Shown piece by piece: positions 1 to 9,467 of a stretch of DNA of 64,000 nt (its first letter is position 1; each line of letters begins with the position of its first letter). The stretch spans positions 3,590 to 67,589 of the forward strand of contig DASXVX010000086.1 of NCBI GenBank assembly GCA_036504075.1, written 5' to 3'. The position numbers were made by a program, and so were the translations under genes. Source of the DNA: DASXVX01 sp036504075 (GTDB lineage: Bacteria > Bacillota > Sulfobacillia > Symbiobacteriales > Symbiobacteriaceae). The notes under the pieces are model-generated. The model saw only the letters and a program-made list of their open reading frames with translations. It searched no databases and was not told the origin of the DNA.

Positions 1-152
1 CCGGCCGGCTGCGGGGCAGCCCCTGGGCGGCGGAGACCAGCTTCGGCACCATCCGGGCGGTCGCCAAACAGGCGGCCGGCGACCTGGATGAGACCGAACC
101 CCGCCGGGAGTTTCTGGGGATGCTGGACATGGCCATGCGCCTGCGGCCCTAG
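1..152 (+). CDS. C-terminal end of a vWA (YfbK-like, DUF3520) protein, partial
   Basis: The frame is open from the window edge to a TAG at 150-152, giving 49 residues. The tail reads like the end of YfbK-type von Willebrand factor A proteins: an LRGSPW stretch, then a helix with AVAKQA, then a closing REFLGMLDMA helix. In that family this segment is the DUF3520 C-terminal part that follows the vWA domain. The protein would be a surface or secreted metal-binding protein of unknown partner. A strong intrinsic terminator follows 24 bases after the stop. The start and the vWA domain lie outside the window, so the family assignment rests on a short tail and is moderate only. Confidence 0.45.
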   Translation, partial: GRLRGSPWAAETSFGTIRAVAKQAAGDLDETEPRREFLGMLDMAMRLRP

Positions 153-175
153 CCGCAACAGCCCTGAATTGGACC

Positions 176-203
176 AAGGGGACGGCCGCCGCCGTCCCCT
201 TTT
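176..203 (+). terminator. Rho-independent terminator after the partial vWA gene
   Basis: An 11-bp stem AAGGGGACGGC/GCCGTCCCCTT with a 4-base loop runs into TTTT. It separates the upstream partial gene from the LCP gene. Confidence 0.8.
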
Positions 204-287
204 GGCTTTCCCTTCATCTTATGTCTTTCCAAACGGAATACTTTGGAGTAGAGTATTCCCGTTAACTGCTCTCCGAGGAGGGAGAAT

Positions 288-1616
288 GTGTCCGCTGCCA
301 ATTCGAACGGGCCTTCGCCTATTTCCGCCAATAAACCCCGCTGGGGCCGGGTGCTGGGGCTGACCCTCGCCGGTATTCTCGTCTTTCTCCTGGTCTTCGC
401 TTTCGCCGCCGCCAAGGGCATGGTCCCGACTTCGGTGGTGAATGGAGCCGCCAGTCTGTTCGTCGGGCGGCAGCCCGGCGCCGTCGAGTGGGACACGAAC
501 CAGCCGGCCAATGTGCTGGTCATGGGGCTGCAAATCGGTGGCGCCTCCACCAACCCGCTGACCGATTCGATGATGGTGGTCTCCTACGACCCGGGCGCCA
601 AGTCGCTGTCGATGCTCTCGATCCCCCGGGATCTCTACGTGGAAATCCCCGGCCACGGCTCCGGGCGCATCAACGAGGCGTTCGAAGATGGCGGCGCCGC
701 CGAGGCGCTGCTCACGGTTCAGCAGAACCTGTCCATCCCCGTCAATTACTACGCGCTGATCAGCTACACCGCGTTTGAAAAGCTGGTCGACGACCTGGGC
801 GGCGTCACGGTCGACGTGCCCCGGGATATGAACGATCCGACCTATCCCGCGGACGACGAAATCCACTTCGACCCGTTCAAGATCAGCAAGGGCGTCCACC
901 ACCTGAACGGCCACGAAGCCCTGCGCTACGCCCGAAGCCGGCACGCCGACCCCCTGGGGGACATCGGCCGGGCCCAGCGGCAGCAGCAAATCCTCGTGGC
1001 GCTGAAAGAGCAGGCGCTCAAGCCCGCCAACATCTTAAAACTCGGCCTGATCATGCGGGACGTGCAGGCCACTGTCCGGACCAACTTCCCGCTCGACCAG
1101 GCCGCCGGCCTGGGCCTGCGGGTGCTCCAGGCCGATAAGGACAAGGTGCAGAAGGGCGTCCTGGACTACGAGAGCCATGCGATCACGGGTGCGATCATCG
1201 CCGGGGCCGACGTGCTGGCGCCCAATCCCAAAGTGATCCGGGAGATCACTGGCAAGCTCTTTGCCCCGACGCTCGCCTACCTGAAGGCCGGCGCCACCGT
1301 CCGGGTGGACAACGGCAGCGGCTACACGGGGATCGCCACGGCATACAGCCGGGCCCTGGCGAATATGGGCGTGAAAGTGACCGACCCCGGCGACGCCGAC
1401 CGGAAGGACCACCCGACGGCCGTCGTCCGGGCCTACACCCGGGACCGGGCCAAAATGGCGGAGGCAAAGCTCCTGGCCTCCATGCTGGGGGTCGCCCTGG
1501 AGCAGGCAAGCGGCAAGGAGTCGGTGGATATCGTCATCATTCTGGGCAAGGACTACGCCCCGTTCAACAAGTTCTCGGCCAAGGACTGGGATTCCGCCGT
1601 CGCACCGCAGAATTGA
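288..1616 (+). CDS. LytR-CpsA-Psr (LCP) family cell-wall glycopolymer transferase
   Basis: The protein has 442 residues. LCP enzymes sit in the membrane facing outward and transfer lipid-linked glycopolymers such as teichoic acids to peptidoglycan. A single membrane helix lies near residues 20-43. The LCP catalytic domain covers about 85-245, with the phosphate-binding SIPRDLYVEIPG segment and the Arg-rich LNGHEALRYARSRH segment followed by RAQRQQ. A LytR_C-type domain covers about 335-425, starting at the VDNGSGYTG strand. The start is GTG at 288, chosen because GAGGAGGGAG lies 6-12 bases upstream; an ATG is not available nearby. The gene is monocistronic between two terminators. The family call is firm; the polymer transferred is unknown. 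Confidence 0.93.
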   Translation: MSAANSNGPSPISANKPRWGRVLGLTLAGILVFLLVFAFAAAKGMVPTSVVNGAASLFVGRQPGAVEWDTNQPANVLVMGLQIGGASTNPLTDSMMVVSYDPGAKSLSMLSIPRDLYVEIPGHGSGRINEAFEDGGAAEALLTVQQNLSIPVNYYALISYTAFEKLVDDLGGVTVDVPRDMNDPTYPADDEIHFDPFKISKGVHHLNGHEALRYARSRHADPLGDIGRAQRQQQILVALKEQALKPANILKLGLIMRDVQATVRTNFPLDQAAGLGLRVLQADKDKVQKGVLDYESHAITGAIIAGADVLAPNPKVIREITGKLFAPTLAYLKAGATVRVDNGSGYTGIATAYSRALANMGVKVTDPGDADRKDHPTAVVRAYTRDRAKMAEAKLLASMLGVALEQASGKESVDIVIILGKDYAPFNKFSAKDWDSAVAPQN

Positions 1617-1653
1617 AATAACGGCCCGACCGTACGGTCGGGCCGTTATTTTG
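1617..1653. terminator. Bidirectional terminator between converging genes
   Basis: A nearly perfect palindrome AAATAACGGCCCGACCGT / ACGGTCGGGCCGTTATTTT lies between the LCP stop and the stop of the opposing patatin gene. A and T tracts on both sides let it serve both strands. Confidence 0.85.
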
Positions 1654-1658
1654 CTAAG

Positions 1659-4565
1659 TCAACCCTTCCGGCGCCGGCCCGAGCTGATGATTCCCGCCAG
1701 GCACGCCACTGCGAACAGCACCACCAGAATCGGCAGCACCCCGCCCAGAGACTCCAGCACCCAGCGCACGGGGTCCGGGGTGCCGGCCGTGGCGGCTGCC
1801 GCTGTCCGGTCCCCCAGCCAGAGCAGAATGCGGCCCAGCCCTCCGACCACCAGCAGCGCCCCCGTCACCAGCAACCGGACCCAGTTGGACTTCCACAGGC
1901 CGTTCAGCAGATATGGAGCCAGGAGTACCAGCACCACGGTCCAGCCGAGCCAGCCCAGCACAATGGCCTGCAGCACTTGCAGCACCAGCAGCAGCACACC
2001 GCCCAGACTCATGAGCCCAAAGACGTTGTCCTGCACCGTCCGGAGTATCCCCTGGCGCGGAACCAGGAGGAGCCGGGCCAACCAGCCCAAGGGTCTGATC
2101 ACAGCCCCCAGCGGCGTCTGCAGATTCTCGACCCACGAAACGTTCTCAGGGGCGGGCTGGGCCAGGGCGGCAGCGGCGTTGTTCAGAACCAGCAGGATTT
2201 CGCCGGCCAGTTGCCGGGGTTCCAGTTGGCCAAACCCCTCTTTCCCGATGTCCTGCTTGTTCTGCATGTAGTTCTGGAGCGTGTCGGGGTCCGCCTCCCA
2301 GATGACCGCCGTGGGGGTTTCCGGGGTCATCACGCTCACAGCCGCCTCACGCCGCGCCGTCGCATCCCACGCGGGGCCATCCCGGCCCGGCCGGAGCGTT
2401 GCCGCTGGAACACCGACAGGCGCCGGCATGGCGTCGTCGACCATCTGCCTCAGGACGGCCAGGTCCAACGCCTCCGGCGACTCCGCGAGAATCTGCCGGC
2501 GACGCCCGTCCAGGGTCCTGGCCGCTTCTGCTTGTTTCTCCGCCACCAGCTCGGACTCTTGAACTACCAGCCGCGCCAGCAATTCCGCACCGTCCAGGCG
2601 CCCCCACATGATATCGTTGGCGCGCCAGCGGCGGCTGAAGAAAGCGCTGAAATGTCCGGCCTTGACGCCGGCCAGCTTCTCCGAAACCGGCCGGTTCACC
2701 CAACCGCAGGCAGCCGTAGGGCTAAAGCGGAAGAGGCCGATCTCGCCCTCACCTTCCGCCGCAAAGTCGCGGAAGGTGGCAAAGAAGCTGTACATGGGCG
2801 TCTCGGACGGGATGGCGATGTGTCCGCCCCCCTGTTCCTCCTTGTCGCCGGCCCGCTTCGCAACGTCGTTCAGGTACTGGGCCAGCGCGGTGACCACCTG
2901 CGCGGCGGCCGGGACCACATCCTGGCCGGGCTTTGCCGCGCCCGCCATCTCCTGCATGGCCTGATTCAGAAGTACGGCCCACCGCACTTTCTCCGCGCGC
3001 TCCTCCTCCGGCAGTTCCGCCTCCGCTTGCTCAGGCAGACGTCCCGCCCGAGAGACACTCCAGCGGGCGTTCGTCCAAATCTCCAGGGCCTCGCGGAGGG
3101 CGTTCAGCTTGTCGCCCCAGGTCTGCGACTCGTCCGTCTGTTCGCGCCGGACCCGCTCCATCAGGTAACGGATCCGGCCAATCCGATACTCCAGGTCATG
3201 CTGTGCGACGAACTGGCTGAACGGGCCGAACAAGCCCTCCTCCGAGGCAGATGGCGGCTCCGTGGGGATGGTCTGTAACTGAGGGATTTGCTCCAGCACC
3301 GCCCTGACCGCCCGCCGCCGCTCCTTCGGGTCGACTTTGAGCCCCGCCAGGGCGGTATTCAGCGTCTCGTCCAGCACCGACTTCAACCGCGCCAACCGGA
3401 CGCAGCATTCCTGCCAGTCAAGTTCGGTCTTGGCCGACCGATTCCGAAGCTCCGCCTCCAGCGCCGGCGATTTGGCCGCCAGCGTCTGTTCCCGGTTCCG
3501 GCGACGCTCGTTCTCCCGGTCCAGCAGCTCCAGGCTGTCGTAGATGTCCTGGCTCATGGGCAGCATGAAGCCGGCAGCGGCCGTCTCCAGCACGTGCGGC
3601 GGCGTCTGCTCTTTTGATTCGGCCACCTCGGGGTCCGGCTCCAGGTATGCGAGCACCCGCCGCACATCCTTGTTGGCGTAGCGCCCCTGCAGGGACTGCA
3701 GCACCGGCTCAAACGGCTTGTTCAGGAGGATGCCGCCGTCGGCGAACCAGATGCCCTCCTCGGCCCCGTCGACGTTTTCCAGGAGATCCTTCACGCCCGC
3801 GTTCAGCCCGTCCTGCTGACTGATCCGGACCGCAGGGAACGCCCCGGGGAATGCCGAAGTGGCACGGCCGATTTTCGCCAGCAGTCCATTGCTCGACTCG
3901 GTGAAATCGTTCTGGTCGTAGCCCAGTCGCTTGAAGCGGGAGCGTTTTTTCAGGTGGAATATGTACTTGTGAGCCATGCCTTCCACTGTCTGGTCAAACT
4001 CGTCTTGCCGCTGCCACCTGTGGCCGTGGACGTCGGTGGACGGCACGAACAGGTCCAGGATTCGGACCTGGTCCGCCAGGAACGGTTTCTGCGCGTGGGA
4101 CATGTTTTTCAGCGCCTGTTCCAGGTTCTCCTGGAGAAACTGACCGCTCATCATGGCGGTGGGGTCCTTGTCGGCCTTGGCCAGGAGATCGATCTGGGCG
4201 ACGTTCAGCCAGAGATCGGTCATCGCGCTCATGTCCGGCACGCCATGGGCCAGCGCTTTGGCGAGCAGCAGTCCGTTGAGCCCGCCGGCGGACGCGCCTG
4301 CGATGACATCGGCCACAACTTCGGCGTCGGCTGCTTCCAGCAACGCGTAGTAGTAGGGGTTATTCCGCCGCTCGGACTCGGCCCACGCCTCCAGCTCCGG
4401 GTCCTGTTTCCCCGTTCCGCGCTTTCTGTTCACCTGCAGGGCCTGCGAGGCCCGCAGCAAAGCCAGGATCTCCTGCGCGATTCCATTCATGTAAACGGCG
4501 AGAGAGAGGCCACCGAACAGCACCAGCGCCAGTCGGATCTGAACCTTCGTGTTCGTCAATGCCAT
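1659..4565 (-). CDS. Patatin-like phospholipase-type protein (DUF3376-like), large
   Basis: The protein has 968 residues, far longer than simple patatins. The N-terminus has the GGLSLAVYMNG oxyanion-type turn (about 17-27), then the nucleophile elbow GASAGG (about 88-93), and the catalytic Asp in FADGGILLNKP (about 275). These are the Ser-Asp dyad features of patatin lipid acyl hydrolases. The middle is alpha-helical and charged. The C-terminus (about 840-960) has several hydrophobic segments ending in RRRKG, so it is probably membrane anchored. It matches the long actinobacterial/firmicute 'patatin-like protein' type. The ATG start at 4565 has AAGGTGAGG upstream. The substrate is unknown. 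Confidence 0.85.
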   Translation of the reverse strand: MALTNTKVQIRLALVLFGGLSLAVYMNGIAQEILALLRASQALQVNRKRGTGKQDPELEAWAESERRNNPYYYALLEAADAEVVADVIAGASAGGLNGLLLAKALAHGVPDMSAMTDLWLNVAQIDLLAKADKDPTAMMSGQFLQENLEQALKNMSHAQKPFLADQVRILDLFVPSTDVHGHRWQRQDEFDQTVEGMAHKYIFHLKKRSRFKRLGYDQNDFTESSNGLLAKIGRATSAFPGAFPAVRISQQDGLNAGVKDLLENVDGAEEGIWFADGGILLNKPFEPVLQSLQGRYANKDVRRVLAYLEPDPEVAESKEQTPPHVLETAAAGFMLPMSQDIYDSLELLDRENERRRNREQTLAAKSPALEAELRNRSAKTELDWQECCVRLARLKSVLDETLNTALAGLKVDPKERRRAVRAVLEQIPQLQTIPTEPPSASEEGLFGPFSQFVAQHDLEYRIGRIRYLMERVRREQTDESQTWGDKLNALREALEIWTNARWSVSRAGRLPEQAEAELPEEERAEKVRWAVLLNQAMQEMAGAAKPGQDVVPAAAQVVTALAQYLNDVAKRAGDKEEQGGGHIAIPSETPMYSFFATFRDFAAEGEGEIGLFRFSPTAACGWVNRPVSEKLAGVKAGHFSAFFSRRWRANDIMWGRLDGAELLARLVVQESELVAEKQAEAARTLDGRRRQILAESPEALDLAVLRQMVDDAMPAPVGVPAATLRPGRDGPAWDATARREAAVSVMTPETPTAVIWEADPDTLQNYMQNKQDIGKEGFGQLEPRQLAGEILLVLNNAAAALAQPAPENVSWVENLQTPLGAVIRPLGWLARLLLVPRQGILRTVQDNVFGLMSLGGVLLLVLQVLQAIVLGWLGWTVVLVLLAPYLLNGLWKSNWVRLLVTGALLVVGGLGRILLWLGDRTAAAATAGTPDPVRWVLESLGGVLPILVVLFAVACLAGIISSGRRRKG

Positions 4566-4709
4566 TGCACCTCACCTTCTGTCGGTCAAGTGCAGGTTCG
4601 TCATTATTTATGCAATAACCTTCATATTCGTATGACTACTGTGACTCGCAGTCGCCCCTTGTGTATGCACCAGAGCCTGGTCGTGTGCGCACATTGGGCC
4701 GCCACAGAC

Positions 4710-4746
4710 AGCGGACCGGCCTCCCACACGGGAGACCGGTCCGCTT
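4710..4746. terminator. Hairpin downstream of the SLH gene
   Basis: An 11-bp stem AGCGGACCGG.../...ACCGGTCCGCT lies between the patatin start and the SLH stop. It lacks a U-tract on the minus strand, where it would be needed. On the plus strand TTTCGTTT follows. Its role as a terminator is therefore only probable. Confidence 0.45.
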
Positions 4747-4756
4747 TCGTTTGCAC

Positions 4757-6292
4757 TTACGGCAGAATCCGCCAGAGCTTGCCGCCCGCCTCCTGCAGCA
4801 TCACGCCGCCGCCAGGAGCGGAAACGGCGGCCAGGCTGGCCGGAAGCGACCGGGGCAGCACCTCCCGCACCAGTTCGCCGGTAGTCAGGTCAAAGCGGTA
4901 GAGCGCCTGCGTCTGGTCGGCGCCGTCGACTTTGGCCGTCAGCCAGAGCAGCGGGCCGTTCCGGCCTGTGACCGTGAAACTGACCCGGGCGCCCGGGCCA
5001 CCGAAATCCGGGCCGAGCAGGATTTCCTTGTGCGGAGCCGCACCACTTTGCAACGAGACCGCTTCCAGCCGGTTGCCGACGTCGCCGGCGGCGCTGGTGA
5101 GCACCCAGGCCGTGCCGTCGTCCGCCACGGCAAACGCCACGACGTTGGCGCCCTTGCCGGTGCGGGGGTCCTGCGTGGTCACCTCGCCGGTCGGCACCAC
5201 CTGGTAGACGGTCTGGTCGCCCAGGCCCCAGAAGTGGCCGTTCCAGTCGATCTCACCGAAGCGGAGGTGCTCCGAAACGCCTGCCACCGGGACCGGATGG
5301 CCGGTCGGTCCGGCGACGAAGAGTTGCGCGGCGCCGTCGGTGTACCAGAGCCGGCCGTCTTCGCCCACCGCCAGCAGGTCCGGCTTGTGGCTGTCATCGT
5401 GGACGATTTCCGTCAGCTTGCCCTGGGCAAGCCGGCCGATGACGCCCGTCCCCCCGGCGCTGTAGCGAATCCAGGCCGCTTTTCCGGAAGCCGGCAGGAG
5501 CGCAAGGTCACTGATGTCGAACGGGAAGGTGTAAGACTGGCCGCCTGCGGTCACCGTCGGGCGCCCGGACGTCGCCGTCCAGGCCCAGAGCGGCTCCCCT
5601 TCGCCCGGATGCCGGGCGACGTTCTCCCCCGCCGGGCCGCCGGCCGGCGCCAGCGAGAGCGTTATCCGCCCGAGAATTCGCTGGACGATGACCAGCGCTT
5701 CTGCCCGGGTAGCGGTGCGGTCCAGGCCCAGCGAGCCGTCGGTGTAGCCGGTGATGACCTTGTCGTTCATGGCCAGAACGGCGTAGCTCTGAAGCCATGC
5801 CGGGTAGTTGCCCGCATCGGGCGTCTGCAGGCGCCGTTCCTGCTGGTAGACCAGCGGCTCCTGCCCCAGAGCACGCACGGCAGCGAGGAGCATGTCCCGG
5901 CGCCGAACCGGCGTGTCCGGCGCAAACTGGGCGCCATAATCGGATGGGACCAGCAGACCGGCGCCCACGGCGGCCGGGATATGGCCCTGGGCGAAGGACC
6001 AGTGGGTGGGTCCGCTCTCGGGGCTCTCCTCGGCAAAGCCGGTGCGGGCGCTGGACGGCGCCAGCCGCATGCCGGCGCCAAGCAGTTTAAAGAACTCCGC
6101 CCGGGTAATCGGCGCATCGGGCCGGAAGGTTCCGTCGGGATAACCGGAGACGTAGCCGGCTGCGACGCCCGCCTCCACCTGCGTCCGCGCCCAGTGGCCG
6201 GCGATGTCCGACAGCGTTGCGGCCAGGCTGCGGCCCGGCAGCGCAGAAAACAGCATGAGTGCCGCCAGAGCGGCTGTGATCATCCGGCGCAC
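4757..6292 (-). CDS. Secreted S-layer-homology (SLH) domain protein with a C-terminal propeller-like region
   Basis: The 511-residue protein starts with a signal peptide (RRMITAALAALMLFSALP, cut near ALA-A). Three SLH modules follow at about 27-85, 90-150 and 155-200, with typical features (DIAGHWA, AAGYVSGYPDGTFRPDAPITRAEFFKL, VITGYTDGSLGLDRTATRAEALVIV). SLH modules bind pyruvylated wall polymer and anchor proteins at the surface. The remaining about 300 residues are beta-rich with repeated Trp/Gly strands (ALLPASG, LLAVGEDGRLWYTDGA, AFAVADDGTAWVLT). This suggests a sensor-like beta-propeller of unknown ligand. The ATG start has AGGAGGGA upstream. Confidence 0.9.
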   Translation of the reverse strand: MRRMITAALAALMLFSALPGRSLAATLSDIAGHWARTQVEAGVAAGYVSGYPDGTFRPDAPITRAEFFKLLGAGMRLAPSSARTGFAEESPESGPTHWSFAQGHIPAAVGAGLLVPSDYGAQFAPDTPVRRRDMLLAAVRALGQEPLVYQQERRLQTPDAGNYPAWLQSYAVLAMNDKVITGYTDGSLGLDRTATRAEALVIVQRILGRITLSLAPAGGPAGENVARHPGEGEPLWAWTATSGRPTVTAGGQSYTFPFDISDLALLPASGKAAWIRYSAGGTGVIGRLAQGKLTEIVHDDSHKPDLLAVGEDGRLWYTDGAAQLFVAGPTGHPVPVAGVSEHLRFGEIDWNGHFWGLGDQTVYQVVPTGEVTTQDPRTGKGANVVAFAVADDGTAWVLTSAAGDVGNRLEAVSLQSGAAPHKEILLGPDFGGPGARVSFTVTGRNGPLLWLTAKVDGADQTQALYRFDLTTGELVREVLPRSLPASLAAVSAPGGGVMLQEAGGKLWRILP

Positions 6293-6396
6293 CGTTTCGC
6301 ATCCCTCCTTTTTAAACGTGTCTCTATTTAATCACACAGTTCGCCTATCGATAAAGTCAAACGTTCGATGTAGTTTATGGCAGGAGGCATTTTCTC

Positions 6397-6678
6397 GTGG
6401 CACTGGCCAAGCAGTTCGCCCGCGGTCTCGCTTACGGCATCTTGTTGGACGGCGGCTGGGTCCTGCTCTTCTGGCTGCTTTCCGGCTGGAGCCTCGCGCC
6501 CTGGGTGCTGGTGCTCGCCTGGGCGATGGCGGTGCTGGCGGTCACGGGGGCCGGGTTGGTGGAATCCCGGTGGCTGCAGGTCGCCGGTTTCTGGCTGGTC
6601 CACCTCGCCGTCTTCACCGCCGGACTGATGGGACTCATGACGCTGCTGAAGCTCATCTACCAGGCGAGGGGGACGTGA
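6397..6678 (+). CDS. Small membrane protein of unknown function
   Basis: This is a 93-residue protein with three hydrophobic segments (about 12-32, 34-53, 60-85), made almost entirely of membrane-spanning sequence. The GTG start at 6397 is preceded by GGCAGGAGGC with good spacing. Its TGA overlaps the ATG of the next gene (ATGA-type overlap at 6676-6680), so it is translationally coupled to the lipoprotein gene. No recognised family; an operon partner of the two following exported proteins. Confidence 0.75.
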   Translation: MALAKQFARGLAYGILLDGGWVLLFWLLSGWSLAPWVLVLAWAMAVLAVTGAGLVESRWLQVAGFWLVHLAVFTAGLMGLMTLLKLIYQARGT

Positions 6679-7877
6679 TGAGACGCCTCGCCTGGGTATT
6701 GATGGCGCTGCTGCTGTCCGGATGCACGATGGGCAGCAGCGTGGACAACCGGCCGCCAGGCGGACCGGCCGAAGCGACTGTAGGCCCGGACTTGTGCCTC
6801 ACCGCGGTGCGGATGATCGATGACCGGACCGGCTGGGTGCAAGCCCGCCGGGAAGCTGGTGCGCTGGTGCTGCTGCGCACCACCGACGGCGGCTGGGGCT
6901 GGGCGGATGCCACACCGCCTGAGTTGCTCGCCGCGAAAGCCGGGAATGCCACGTTCGCGTCGTTCTTCCCGGACGGGCAAACCGGTTGGGTGGCCATGAC
7001 CACACTCCTGGAGAGCAGGAGCGTCATCAGCGTTGCCCGCACCACCGACGGCGGCAAGCGTTGGGCCTATTCGGCCATTCCCGTGCTGAAAGCGGAGACC
7101 GGCAGCCTGCGGCTGCAATTCACCAGCCCACAGCTCGGCTGGCTGCTGGTCACGTCCGGCCCGCAACTGGGCACGATGCACAAATCGGTCTACCGGACGG
7201 AGGACGGCGGCGCGACCTGGGGGCTGGTCTCCCGGAACGACTGGCCCGGCGCCCGGGCAACGCCGGGTGCACTGCCCAACGTCGAATACGTGACCGGGCT
7301 GAGTGCCCGCAACGATCTCTCCGGCTGGGTGACCGACATCTACCGGTCCGAACGGGAAATTCCACTCTACTGGACGCAGAGCGGCGGGCGGTCGTGGGAG
7401 CGCCAGCCGCTTGGGTACCCGCCGGCCTTTGCGGACGCCCTCTACGCCAACGCCTACCCGCCGGTCTTCTTCGGTGCGGATGCCGAAGCCGGCGTGCTCC
7501 TGGTCGAGTTTCGGAGCGACGACCCGGCAGTGCTCGCCTTCCGCACGGACGACGGCGGGAACAGCTGGGAGCCGGCCGGAACGTCCATGGCGGGCTATCC
7601 GGCTGATCCGTACAGCCACTTTTACGACTTCCCCGACGCCGCCCACGGCTTCGTCATGCTGGGGGAGACGCTGTATGCCACCCGTGACGGCGGCCAGACC
7701 TGGAGCGCCTCCCGCCTGCCACTGCTGAAGGATAGCCAGTTGAACTTTGTCAGCGAGCGCGTGGGCTGGGCCACGGAGTCCGGGTGCAGCCGTTCGTTCT
7801 ATCGGACCGGCGACGGCGGTGCGACCTGGCTGCCGGTGCGGGTGACCGCTCCCAAGCGCAAGGAGGCGAAATCGTGA
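6678..7877 (+). CDS. Lipoprotein with BNR/Ycf48-like propeller repeats
   Basis: The 399-residue protein has a lipoprotein signal (ALLLSGC, lipidated Cys about residue 15). The mature part carries at least five repeats of the form RTTDGG..W, YRTEDGGATW, FRTDDGGNSW, YATRDGGQTW and YRTGDGGATW. These Asp-box motifs mark BNR/sialidase-type or Ycf48/HCF136-type beta-propellers. The protein would sit on the outer face of the membrane. The enzymatic residues of sialidases are not evident, so a binding role is more likely. The start ATG overlaps the preceding stop, and the GTG of the next gene overlaps this stop (GTGA), so three genes form one operon. Confidence 0.85.
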   Translation: MRRLAWVLMALLLSGCTMGSSVDNRPPGGPAEATVGPDLCLTAVRMIDDRTGWVQARREAGALVLLRTTDGGWGWADATPPELLAAKAGNATFASFFPDGQTGWVAMTTLLESRSVISVARTTDGGKRWAYSAIPVLKAETGSLRLQFTSPQLGWLLVTSGPQLGTMHKSVYRTEDGGATWGLVSRNDWPGARATPGALPNVEYVTGLSARNDLSGWVTDIYRSEREIPLYWTQSGGRSWERQPLGYPPAFADALYANAYPPVFFGADAEAGVLLVEFRSDDPAVLAFRTDDGGNSWEPAGTSMAGYPADPYSHFYDFPDAAHGFVMLGETLYATRDGGQTWSASRLPLLKDSQLNFVSERVGWATESGCSRSFYRTGDGGATWLPVRVTAPKRKEAKS

Positions 7878-8901
7878 AAAGCCGGTACATCCTCCTGCTC
7901 CTTGTGGCGGTTGCGGCGGCTGTTGCCTGGCCTGTTGCCTGGCCTGTTGCCTGGCCGGCGGTCACGCAGGAAGGCAACCCGCTGCCGGTCGCCTGGGGCG
8001 GGCTGAAGCTGGAACTGATGTCGCCGGCGGTTGTGCCCCTGACGTCGGACGGCCGGAAGCTGATGCAAAAAAGCGGGCCGGCGGCGCCGCGCACGGCCTA
8101 CCTCGCCGATCAGGGCTGGCAGTACAGTGACCAGATGGGGATGTCCTCGTCCGGCTCGGGGTGGCGTGGGACCCGGAACGGGTCAGCATCCGGTCGGAGG
8201 GCGCGGGTTGGACGCTCAGTCCCGCCCCCGCCGCACAGCAGCGGGGCGGGGCCGAGTACCGCCTGGTACTGGCGTGCGCTCGGGAAGGCGGGGCCTGGGA
8301 GTGCGGGGCGGATGCCTCGCCCCGGGTCACGCTCACCCTGGAGGACGCCTGGGCGTCCGCCGGGTCCTGCTCCGTGTCCGGTGCCGGGTCCGGGTCTGGC
8401 GCAGGAAATGTCAGGCCGATTACTGTTACGCTCTCGACCACCAGCCCCGCCGACCTGCTAAGGGCGTCGCTGGTGCCCTACACCAATGCCGCCCTGGGCG
8501 TCAGCTTCTCCTACCCGGATGGGCTGGCGGCGCCCACCGTGGACTCGCTGGGGCTGCACCTCCCGTTCCGCACCGGAAGAATTGACATCTACCGGCAGCA
8601 ACGACCCGCCGTCATGACGGCGGCCCAACTGGCGGCGGAGCATGCCAGAACGCAGCCCGTCCGCATGGTGATCGACGCGCAGCGCATGGGGTCGCTTGCC
8701 GGGCTGGATGCGGGGTTCGTCCAGGCCCACTTCGACAGTTCGGCCGGGCGGTACGACCGGGCCACGTACATCGTGCTGACCGGCTCTTTCCAGTACGTCG
8801 TCGCCTGCTCCACCAGGGAGGGCGGCCACCCGGTGGTCCCCTGGGCCGACGTGGAACCCATCTGCGCAAAGGTGTTGGGGACGCTGCAGTTTTCGCCGTG
8901 A
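7874..8901 (+). pseudogene. Exported protein gene split by a single-base frameshift
   Basis: A GTG at 7874 overlaps the previous stop and opens a frame with a signal peptide containing AVAWPVAWPVAWP. It continues to about 8130 (YLADQGWQYSD). The rest of a plausible protein lies in the next frame, from PDGDVLVRLGVAWDPE to ...AKVLGTLQFSP and a TGA at 8901. Adding one C near 8131 joins them into about 342 residues. The second part has a globular, exported look (VSFSYPDGLAAP, a FQYVVACSTRE stretch). Either a true frameshift mutation or a sequencing error explains it. Function unknown; it is the third gene of the small exported-protein operon. Confidence 0.65.
7922..7957 (+). repeat. Three copies of a 12-bp repeat in a signal peptide
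   Basis: GTTGCCTGGCCT occurs three times in tandem (last base differs), encoding VAWP three times in the hydrophobic core of the signal peptide. Copy-number slippage would change signal length in 4-residue steps without breaking the frame. Confidence 0.85.
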
Positions 8902-8990
8902 CTCCCGGGCGCGCAGTAAACAGGCCGGAGCGCTTGACAGGCGGGAGGAATCAGAACAAACGTTCTTGTATTGTTCAGGTAAAGGTCAGC

Positions 8991-9386
8991 ATGGAGGCGA
9001 TGCGCATGGACAACTACCTGGGCATTATCGTTGAGCAGTGTTTGCGTGACCCTGCCCTCACAGCGGAACTCCACATTGCCGCCGTAAAGCGTGGCGAGTA
9101 CTGGACATTCCTGCTTGCCTCAGTTCCCGAAGCGGACTTTGCGCAGCACATTCGCCTCCTCCAGTCCCACATGGTGCTCGACGACCACTGGTACGCCCAC
9201 TACTTTCGGGGGAACGAACTGGTCGTGGTTTACGGCGATGCAGTCTTTCGCATGTCGACGGACAAGGAGAGCTGGGGACCGGCGGTCGCGCATGGGTTGG
9301 CATCGGGGATACCCCTGGAGCAATTGGACTTCCATCCCAATACGCGGCAGGATATCGAGCAGTTTTTCGGGAAGGCCCATACATAA
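8991..9386 (+). CDS. Hypothetical cytoplasmic protein, 131 residues
   Basis: No family recognised. The sequence looks like a compact soluble protein (CLRDPALTAELHIAAVKRGEYWTF is typical), with an Asp/His/Trp-rich middle (VLDDHWYAHYFRGNELVVVYGD). In-frame ATGs lie at 8991, 9000 and 9006. The start at 8991 has AAAGGT 5 bases upstream; the one at 9006 has GGAGG 8 bases upstream and is an equally good choice. It stands alone between the frameshifted gene and the EamA transporter. Confidence 0.6.
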   Translation: MEAMRMDNYLGIIVEQCLRDPALTAELHIAAVKRGEYWTFLLASVPEADFAQHIRLLQSHMVLDDHWYAHYFRGNELVVVYGDAVFRMSTDKESWGPAVAHGLASGIPLEQLDFHPNTRQDIEQFFGKAHT

Positions 9387-9467
9387 CGGGTTCTGGCTGT
9401 GCGGCTTTCACTGACGAGGAAGTGGCGACGCATTACGAAATCATTCCAACGATCGGAGCCTCCGCCA

